Shown: in pieces, positions 6,128-11,420 of the stretch
Layout: the number at the start of each line of letters is the position of its first letter
Numbering within the stretch: position 1 is the stretch's first letter
Assembly (NCBI GenBank): GCA_027491845.1
Contig: JAOZGF010000241.1
Location: forward strand, 1-11,420
Length of the DNA stretch: 11,420 nucleotides
Source of the DNA: Thermoproteota archaeon
GTDB lineage: Archaea; Korarchaeota; JAOZGF01
Direction of reading: 5' to 3'
Made by a program: the position numbers and the translations under genes
Notes under the pieces: generated by a model
Told to the model about the DNA's origin: nothing
What the model saw: only the letters and a program-made list of their open reading frames with translations
The model's database searches: none

Positions 6128-8491
6128 TTGCAGGATAAAGCAGCTTTGTTCATATGCAACTGCGGAACCAACATAAGAAACGTAATAGATATAGATTACA
6201 TAATAAACCATTTTTCTAAGGATAAAAACCTTTCATGCGTTAATGTGGATCACCTATGCACGGAAGAAGGTTTAACCAAGATAAGGGAAACAATAGAGTC
6301 TGAAGATGTTAAGAAAGTCGTTATCGCCGCCTGCAGCCCAAAACTACACGGCGAATTATTCAAGCAAAACCTTGAGAAAGCAGGTGTGAACAGAGGTTTC
6401 CTTCAAATCGCAAACATTAGGGAAGGTTGCTCATGGGTTCATTGGGATCAGAAGGAGAAGGCTACTTTGAAAGCCTTGTCTTTGATAAAAATGGCCTTGG
6501 CAGCATTAAGAGACGCTGAAGAAATAAGGAAGGTTGAAATAGACGTTGTTCAAAGAATCTTGATTATAGGTGGAGGAATAGCAGGGATAACTGCAGCTTT
6601 AAACTTGGCCAAGAAGGGGTACGAGGTAATAATTGTCGAGAAAGAAGGCTTCATTGGAGGACACATGGCCAAGTGGGATAAGATGTTCCCCACACTTGAT
6701 TGTAGCATATGTATAGAAGGACCGTTGATGTCGGAGCTCTATAATTACCCAAACGTTAAAATATATACCTTGAGTGAAGTAACAGAGGTTTCAGGCTCCC
6801 CTGGAAGGTACTTGGTGAAAATAACAAGGAAACCAAGGTATGTTGATGAAAAAAAATGTAATGGCTGTGACAGGTGCATAGAGATTTGTCCTATGGAGGT
6901 TCCTAACGAATTTAACTATGGGATTGGCAGGAGGAAAGCAATGGTGAAGCCTTACCCAGAGACCGTTCCTTTAGCACCATATATTGACATGGAAAACTGC
7001 GTAGGCTGCAGGTCATGCGAGGGAGTATGTGATTTGGAAGCAATAAACTTTAATGACGAAAGGGAAAGAATAACTGAAGTAGTTGGGGCGATAATTGTCG
7101 CCACAGGCTTTAAACCCTTTAATCCTGAAGGAATAGAGGAATATGGGTACGGGAGAATAAGAAACGTGATAACGGCCCCGGAATTAGAAAGAATCCTTAA
7201 CCCTTCAGGCCCCACATTAGGCAGGCTTGTGAGACCGTCTGACGGCGGTCAACCTAGGAGAATCTGCTTTGTACAGTGCGTGGGAAGTAGGTCAATGAAT
7301 TTAGGCAAGCCCTATTGTAGTAGGGTTTGCTGTATGTACGCGATCAAGGAAGCCATGCAAGTCAAGGAAATTGATGAATCTATTGAAGTAGTGATTTTCT
7401 ACACCGACATCAGGGCATTCGGTAAAGGGTTTGAGGAAATGTATGACAAGGCTGCTAAGGAATACAATATAAGCTTCATTAGGGGGAGAGTGGCTGAAAT
7501 CTTTGAAGACAAGGAGACAGGCAACGTTACAGTTAGGGTTGAAGACACACTTTTAGGGGAAATGTTGGAGCTAGAATTCGACCTTGTTGTTTTAAGTGTG
7601 GGTTTAGATTATAATCCAGACAACGAGTTGTTGTCAACGATTCTCAGGATACCCCTAGACGAGAACGGCTTTTATTTAGAAAGACACCCTAAACTCCATC
7701 CCTCAGATACTTTTGTTAAAGGAATCTTTCTGGCGGGAACGTGTCAAGGGCCCAAGGATATAGCTGACACCGTCGCACATGCTGGTTTAGCAGCAACAAA
7801 GGCAATGTCCTTCTTATCAGAACCTAAGCTAGAACTAGAACTAATATCTCCACGAATAGATCAATCCAAATGCATGTTTTGTCTTTTGTGTTCCAGGGCA
7901 TGCGACTCTAACGCTATTAAGTTTGAACTTGACAGGGTAATTATCGATGAAACAGCCTGCCAGGGATGCGGGGCATGTGCCGCAATGTGTCCAAGCGGGG
8001 CACTGATTTATCCTTCCCAAAAAGACGAACAAATTTTGGCGATGATAGATGCGGCAACAGAGGAACCTGTTGAGAGACCCCTCATAATAAGCTTTTTATG
8101 TAACTGGTGCGGTTACGCTGCAGCTGATAGAGCTGGAGTTTTCAGGATGAAGTACCCGACAGCAATAAAGTCAATCTGGATTCCCTGCACAGCTAGGTTA
8201 AGCGCTCAAATTATCTTGAAGGCCTTTGAAAAGGGAGTGGATGGGGTTTTAATCATCGGCTGCCATGAAAATGATTGCCACTACAGAGTAGGTTTTGCTA
8301 AGGAAAGAGTGAGGATAAAAAAGGTTAGAGAACTCATGGAAGCCCTTGGAATAAACAAAGAAAGACTTTTGCTTGAAAGCGCCTCAGCCTCAGAAGCAGA
8401 AAGAATAGTTAAGATAATGCGGGGCTTTGTTGACAAAATAATTGAACTAGGACCCTTGGTAAAAGATTTGGAGGTTACTGCAAGGGAATGA
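6128..8491 (+). CDS. hdrA: HdrA-MvhD fusion: heterodisulfide reductase-type FAD polyferredoxin subunit
   Basis: HdrA binds FAD and splits electron pairs between high- and low-potential acceptors. The 787-residue protein has, in order: an HdrA N-terminal domain (FICNCG at 8-13; IREGCSWVH at 97-105); a dinucleotide fold (ILIIGGGIAGITAALNLAKK, 144-163) with Cys192/Cys195; an inserted two-cluster ferredoxin (Cys244/247/250/254 and Cys291/294/297/301); the HdrA core cluster motif (Cys384, Cys397, Cys401, Cys402); the flavin-end motif GIFLAGTCQGPKDIADTVAHAG at about 532-553; a second ferredoxin (Cys582/585/588/592 and Cys611/614/617/621); and an MvhD domain from about 653 with Cys658, Cys661, Cys687, Cys712 and Cys717. 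MvhD normally passes electrons from a hydrogenase or F420-linked partner to HdrA. HdrA-MvhD fusions are known, for example HdrA2 of Methanosarcina. HdrB and HdrC are absent; fwdF overlaps its 3' end by four bases. Confidence 0.93.
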   Translation: MQDKAALFICNCGTNIRNVIDIDYIINHFSKDKNLSCVNVDHLCTEEGLTKIRETIESEDVKKVVIAACSPKLHGELFKQNLEKAGVNRGFLQIANIREGCSWVHWDQKEKATLKALSLIKMALAALRDAEEIRKVEIDVVQRILIIGGGIAGITAALNLAKKGYEVIIVEKEGFIGGHMAKWDKMFPTLDCSICIEGPLMSELYNYPNVKIYTLSEVTEVSGSPGRYLVKITRKPRYVDEKKCNGCDRCIEICPMEVPNEFNYGIGRRKAMVKPYPETVPLAPYIDMENCVGCRSCEGVCDLEAINFNDERERITEVVGAIIVATGFKPFNPEGIEEYGYGRIRNVITAPELERILNPSGPTLGRLVRPSDGGQPRRICFVQCVGSRSMNLGKPYCSRVCCMYAIKEAMQVKEIDESIEVVIFYTDIRAFGKGFEEMYDKAAKEYNISFIRGRVAEIFEDKETGNVTVRVEDTLLGEMLELEFDLVVLSVGLDYNPDNELLSTILRIPLDENGFYLERHPKLHPSDTFVKGIFLAGTCQGPKDIADTVAHAGLAATKAMSFLSEPKLELELISPRIDQSKCMFCLLCSRACDSNAIKFELDRVIIDETACQGCGACAAMCPSGALIYPSQKDEQILAMIDAATEEPVERPLIISFLCNWCGYAAADRAGVFRMKYPTAIKSIWIPCTARLSAQIILKAFEKGVDGVLIIGCHENDCHYRVGFAKERVRIKKVRELMEALGINKERLLLESASASEAERIVKIMRGFVDKIIELGPLVKDLEVTARE

Positions 8492-9852
8492 AAAAAAACG
8501 TTAACGTTAAGAACGAACTGAGGGATAAATACGGTGAAAAACCCCTCGTAAGATTTTTATTAGAAGACTCAACATTCACTTACGAATGGAGAACCTCGTT
8601 TTACGAAAAAAAACTACGTTACATGCTAAAGAAATGTGTAGGCTGCGACTTATGCCTCATATGTCCTTGGGAGGCGATTTCACTTGGGCCCGTTACCGAG
8701 TTCGCAGCTGGAAGAATAAAGGATGCACCCCTCATAATGATCGACGAGAACAAATGCGTATTTTGCGGTATATGTGACTCCACATGCGTGTTTGACTCTA
8801 TTAAAATCGATTTCAAAAACGTAAAAACAGATGAGGAATACACTAGAATAAAAGGAATACACTTACTGGACGAAAAAAAGTGTATTCCCTGTCTACTTTG
8901 CAGTAAGGTTTGTCCTAGGGAAGCAATACAAGTTGAATTGAAAATCAATAAGAAAGAAGAACTAGTCCATTATCCAGGTCAAGCCTGGGCAACAGGAACC
9001 ATTGAAATAAACAAGGAAAAATGTAGTTACTGCGGTCTATGCAGCGAACTTTGTGACGCCATAAAGATTTATTGGGATAAACCTGTCCCGCCAGATTTCA
9101 AGCCAGCCATAGACATTAGAGTGGAAGAGGAAAAATGTGATTATTGCGGCTTATGCGAAGAAATATGTCCATCTGAAGCAATTAAGGTAACCTGTAAGCA
9201 GTCTTCTCCAAGAATTATTTCTAAACCCATTATTAGAGGGAAAATAACAATAGATGAAGAAAAATGCGTTGACTGCGGTTTATGTGCAATTAAGTGTCCA
9301 GTTGAAGCTTTAAAGGTTGAAAAACCCTTTGAAGGAAAAGTTGACCTTATTAGGCTGGAGAAATGCGACCCGGTGGGCTGTAACAATTGCTTTAACATTT
9401 GCCCTGTAAATGCAATATACCCCACGGGGGATAAGGACAAGGTGAGGGTTATGGATGAGATATGCATTTACTGCGGAGCATGTAAAAACGCATGCCCGGA
9501 AAACGTAATAGAGGTTGAGAGGAAAAAATATAGGTTGAAAAGCGTTTCACCTCAAAGATCGTGGGAAACTGGGAGAAAGAAAATATTTGATGCTCTAATT
9601 AATAGAGTAGAAAAACCAGGTCTCTACGTTAGGGATCTAAAGGTTACTTTAACGGAGCCTAAGTTTGCCTCAACCCCAAGCATTGTGGATTGGGAAATTA
9701 AGAACGAGAAACTGGAGAGAGTGCTTCAGGAAAGGCTAAGGAAAGCGATTTCACTTCTCAACTCCAAACCCCACAGGATCCTGTTCGAACTGGGAAAAAT
9801 GGATTTGTTTAAGAAGAAACTTAAAAAAGAAACTGAAACATTTAAAGCATGA
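8488..9852 (+). CDS. fwdF: Formylmethanofuran dehydrogenase-type polyferredoxin subunit F
   Basis: FwdF wires electrons between Fwd (via FwdG and FwdB) and outside donors. This 454-residue protein has eight ferredoxin motifs, 32 cysteines, at Cys50-59, 90-100, 132-142, 179-189, 217-227, 260-270, 293-305 and 326-336. The count agrees with the eight clusters described for FwdF. Irregular points: motif 1 is CxxCxxCxxCP, one residue short before the fourth Cys; motifs 2 and 4 lack the usual Pro; motif 7 is spaced CxxxxCxxCxxxCP. After the last motif comes a cysteine-free, charged tail of about 115 residues, longer than I expect for the family. The ATG overlaps the hdrA stop (ATGA), with GGAGGT 13 bases upstream, so translation is probably coupled. 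The name rests on the motif count and neighbours; a different polyferredoxin is possible. Confidence 0.82.
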   Translation: MKKNVNVKNELRDKYGEKPLVRFLLEDSTFTYEWRTSFYEKKLRYMLKKCVGCDLCLICPWEAISLGPVTEFAAGRIKDAPLIMIDENKCVFCGICDSTCVFDSIKIDFKNVKTDEEYTRIKGIHLLDEKKCIPCLLCSKVCPREAIQVELKINKKEELVHYPGQAWATGTIEINKEKCSYCGLCSELCDAIKIYWDKPVPPDFKPAIDIRVEEEKCDYCGLCEEICPSEAIKVTCKQSSPRIISKPIIRGKITIDEEKCVDCGLCAIKCPVEALKVEKPFEGKVDLIRLEKCDPVGCNNCFNICPVNAIYPTGDKDKVRVMDEICIYCGACKNACPENVIEVERKKYRLKSVSPQRSWETGRKKIFDALINRVEKPGLYVRDLKVTLTEPKFASTPSIVDWEIKNEKLERVLQERLRKAISLLNSKPHRILFELGKMDLFKKKLKKETETFKA

Positions 9853-10231
9853 AATCTTCTATTTTGTCGGCCTCCTTTGCTTTTTTAATCCAGATCTTAA
9901 CGCCCTTGTAAATAGGTATAGGTGAAGTTTCACCCAAATTTGTTAATGCGTTTGACCAGTACCCGCAGGGCATAAACGCCATTCCTGGAACAGTTTCATC
10001 GCTTACGTAAGCTTTCACGATCGTGGAGCCATGACTTGATGAAACTTCAACAAGTTCTCCTTCCTTGATACCAAGTTTCTTGAAATCTTGTTTGTTCAGA
10101 AATATTGTTGCAGTAGAGTTAACGTATTCACTTGAAAACTTCCCTTTTTCCAATGCGATTCCTTGTTCCGACGTTCTAACTGTTACTAGAAGAAGTTCTA
10201 CTTTTGGATACAATAGCTCGAGGAGAGACAA
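9842..10231 (-). CDS. Second, divergent FwdD-like molybdopterin dinucleotide-binding protein
   Basis: This 129-residue protein aligns end to end with the fwdD product at 1259. Shared points are GKFSSEYVNST at 30-40, LGIKEGELVEV at 53-63, and GMAFMPCGYWSNAL at 83-96 followed by YKGVKIWIKKA. It differs where FwdD is usually conserved: GRT is VRT (18-20), PYGPY is PCGYW, and the segment before YKGV is shorter. It may be a specialised subunit D for a second catalytic subunit outside the window, or a paralogue with altered cofactor contacts. The TTG start at 10231 is well supported by GGAGG at 10243-10239, seven bases upstream. Its 3' end overlaps fwdF by 11 bases in convergent orientation. Confidence 0.82.
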   Translation of the reverse strand: MSLLELLYPKVELLLVTVRTSEQGIALEKGKFSSEYVNSTATIFLNKQDFKKLGIKEGELVEVSSSHGSTIVKAYVSDETVPGMAFMPCGYWSNALTNLGETSPIPIYKGVKIWIKKAKEADKIEDFML

Positions 10232-10350
10232 CCGATTTCCTCCGTTTCGCCTTCTTACACTTATTATCTCTTAACTTTATTAATATGTTGAAAATGATTC
10301 ATATTCCTTGATAATGTCAAACCTTTTTTAGTAAGCTGTCAAGCTGAAAA
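10232..10350 (-). promoter_or_regulatory. Spacer before the second fwdD with candidate promoter
   Basis: On the minus strand this 119-base gap holds CATATTAATAAAG (10287 to 10275), a possible TATA box that would start RNA near 10256 and leave a short leader with GGAGG at 10243-10239. A small inverted repeat, TTGA-5-TCAA, lies at 10308-10320 upstream of it. No clear terminator follows the cooC-like gene, so read-through is possible. Confidence 0.35.
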
Positions 10351-11157
10351 CTACTTTTCCCTTAAAAGCTCGTAGAGTTCTTCGTCCCTCAAAAGCCCAG
10401 CATTCCTAACAATATCCTCAGCTGCCTTGACAGAAGGGGAATCAGGCGGCAAGTTTAAAAGGCTTTTACCGTCTAGGTTGTATGTGGCGACGTTTTCATC
10501 GTAGGGTAAATATCCGAGGAATTTAATACCGATTTCCTCTGATTTTTTCTTTAGAAAGCTCAGTTGAGAATCGTTAAATTTGTTTCCTACAAGGAAAATC
10601 TCTTTGAAGTTGATATGAACTTCTTCGGCTACTTCTTTAATTCTCCTAGCTGTTTCGAAACCCATTTTAGATGGATCAGTGATTATAATCATTATGTCGA
10701 CGTCTCTGTCGGTTCTCCTGCTCAAATGCTCCAATCCAGCTTCCATGTCCATTAACGTTATGTCGTAATTCTTTGTTAGCACATCTAAAATCCTTGTCAG
10801 GATACTGTTTACATAGCAATAACAGCCTTCTCCTTCCGATCTTCCCATTGGAAGAAAATCAAAGTCCCTTGTTTCAATTAAAGCCTCGTAAACCCTACTT
10901 TCAAGCAAGTCTTGTTTTTGAATTGAGGGTGAAAGCGATCCCTCCTCTATTTCTTTTTTAAGCTTAGTTGCTGCATCTCCCACAGTCGTGTTAATATTTA
11001 TGCCCAACACGTCAGGCAAATTGGTGGCTGGATCAGCGTCAACCACCAAAATTTTCTTTTTTGAGTTTTTTATCAATGTCCTCAGGATCAACGCTGTCAG
11101 TGTTGTTTTTCCAGTTCCACCCTTGCCTGACACAGAGATAACCAATTTTTTCCTCAA
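10351..11157 (-). CDS. cooC: CooC/AcsF-family nickel-insertion ATPase
   Basis: CooC-type P-loop ATPases help put nickel into CO dehydrogenase or acetyl-CoA synthase. The 268-residue product has the deviant Walker A motif GKGGTGKTT at 11-19 and the Walker A' motif VVDADPATNLPDVLG at 38-52. It has the family's metal-binding Cys-x-Cys in GEGCYCYVN (Cys112, Cys114) and the switch/Walker B stretch DMEAGLEHLSRRT at 137-149. VGNK at 190-193 fits base recognition. It is therefore CooC rather than a generic ParA or MinD. I chose TTG at 11157. An in-frame TTG at 11166 adds three residues, but the ribosome-binding element GGAAGG (11172-11167) abuts it with no spacing, whereas 11157 has nine bases. No CO dehydrogenase gene is visible, but the neighbourhood suggests one elsewhere. 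Confidence 0.88.
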   Translation of the reverse strand: MRKKLVISVSGKGGTGKTTLTALILRTLIKNSKKKILVVDADPATNLPDVLGININTTVGDAATKLKKEIEEGSLSPSIQKQDLLESRVYEALIETRDFDFLPMGRSEGEGCYCYVNSILTRILDVLTKNYDITLMDMEAGLEHLSRRTDRDVDIMIIITDPSKMGFETARRIKEVAEEVHINFKEIFLVGNKFNDSQLSFLKKKSEEIGIKFLGYLPYDENVATYNLDGKSLLNLPPDSPSVKAAEDIVRNAGLLRDEELYELLREK

Positions 11158-11200
11158 TCTAAACAACCTTCCACTAAAGAGAATGGAGATCTAACTAGAA

Positions 11201-11229
11201 AAAGTTTTATGTCGGCCCTTTATTTTTTC
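11201..11229. promoter_or_regulatory. Candidate divergent promoter region between cooC and the adenosine-specific kinase gene
   Basis: AAAGTTTTATG and CTTTATTTTTTCC lie in the roughly 100-base divergent spacer. The first read on the minus strand (CATAAAAC), or the second on the plus strand, could be a TATA box about 40 bases before the respective gene. Neither is strong. Confidence 0.25.
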
Positions 11230-11262
11230 CCTACATCACTTAGAAATTTAGGGGTGTAACGA

Positions 11263-11420
11263 TTGAGTGGGAAGTCAGGCAAGGTAGAGATAAAATTAGT
11301 TGAATATAAGGTTCCTGAAGGCTGCAACGTAATAATAGGGAAATCTCACTTTATAAAAACCGTTGAAGATCTGCATGAAGCCCTAGTTAACTCTGTTCCC
11401 AATATTAAGTTTGGCATAGC
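11263..11420 (+). CDS. Adenosine-specific kinase family protein, N-terminal part (cut by window edge)
   Basis: A frame open to the window end gives 52 complete codons. Residues 8-27 ([20 protein letters not shown]) run into [19 protein letters not shown] and then NIKFGIA. This matches the N-terminus of the archaeal/bacterial adenosine-specific kinase family (COG1839, formerly DUF355), which binds adenosine nucleotides. Its physiological role is poorly known. The TTG start at 11263 is supported by GGGGTG at 11251-11256, six bases upstream, and the GTG at 11254 is followed at once by a stop. About two thirds of the gene lies beyond the window. It has no evident tie to the C1 genes. Confidence 0.85.
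   Translation, partial: MSGKSGKVEIKLVEYKVPEGCNVIIGKSHFIKTVEDLHEALVNSVPNIKFGI

Noticed and set aside
9141..9467. Minus-strand open frames opposite hdrA and fwdF (also 6952-7215, 8619-8948)
   Set aside because: They are antisense shadows of cysteine-motif repeats and have no family features.
8636..9500. Repetitive DNA suspected from recurring TGCGG/CTTATG-like segments
   Set aside because: The repetition is explained by eight ferredoxin motifs at protein level, not by a nucleotide repeat array.
10328..10350. Possible terminator after the cooC-like gene
   Set aside because: The AGCT-containing repeat gives at most a four-base stem, and there is no T-run on the minus strand after it.

Overview
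This window looks like a chromosomal segment of an AT-rich archaeon that carries the tetrahydromethanopterin (H4MPT)-linked C1 pathway. Evidence: an F420-dependent methylene-H4MPT dehydrogenase (mtd), several formylmethanofuran dehydrogenase (Fwd) subunits, an archaeal dihydroneopterin aldolase for methanopterin synthesis (mptD), an HdrA-type electron-bifurcating flavoprotein, and a CooC-like nickel-insertion ATPase of the kind that serves CO dehydrogenase/acetyl-CoA synthase. Ribosome-binding sites match the archaeal GGAGGTGA type, TTG starts are frequent, and TATA-like boxes precede several genes. No methyl-coenzyme M reductase gene lies here, so the window cannot separate a methanogen from an acetogen-like or C1-assimilating archaeon (for example a Bathyarchaeia-like lineage). 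That placement is a guess.

Layout. Left edge: the first 65 codons of a membrane protein on the minus strand (195 to 1), then a 226-base spacer. Plus strand 422-1651: mtd and fwdD. Minus strand 4208 to 1657: mptD followed by two tandem paralogous predicted nucleotidyltransferases. Minus strand 6043 to 4299: an iron-sulfur protein resembling FwdG, then fwdB. An 84-base divergent spacer at 6044-6127 separates this pair from plus strand 6128-9852: an hdrA-mvhD fusion overlapping fwdF by 4 bases. Minus strand 10231 to 9842: a second, divergent fwdD, convergent with fwdF. Minus strand 11157 to 10351: the cooC-like ATPase. Right edge, plus strand from 11263: the start of an adenosine-specific kinase family gene.

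How the genes may work together. FwdB/D/F/G-type subunits form the CO2-reducing, electron-carrying part of formylmethanofuran dehydrogenase; FwdA and FwdC are not in the window. Mtd works two carbon levels further on, at methylene-H4MPT, with coenzyme F420. MptD helps make the pterin carrier. HdrA-MvhD takes or splits electrons through FAD, and its gene overlaps that of the eight-motif polyferredoxin FwdF. HdrB and HdrC are absent. The simplest reading is an Hdr-Fwd electron-transfer module joining flavin-based bifurcation to CO2/formylmethanofuran chemistry, with CooC pointing to the carbonyl branch of an archaeal Wood-Ljungdahl pathway. I see no mobile element, CRISPR array, rRNA or tRNA. 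The other gaps (90, 84, 119 and about 100 bases) hold only promoter-like AT boxes and ribosome-binding sites.
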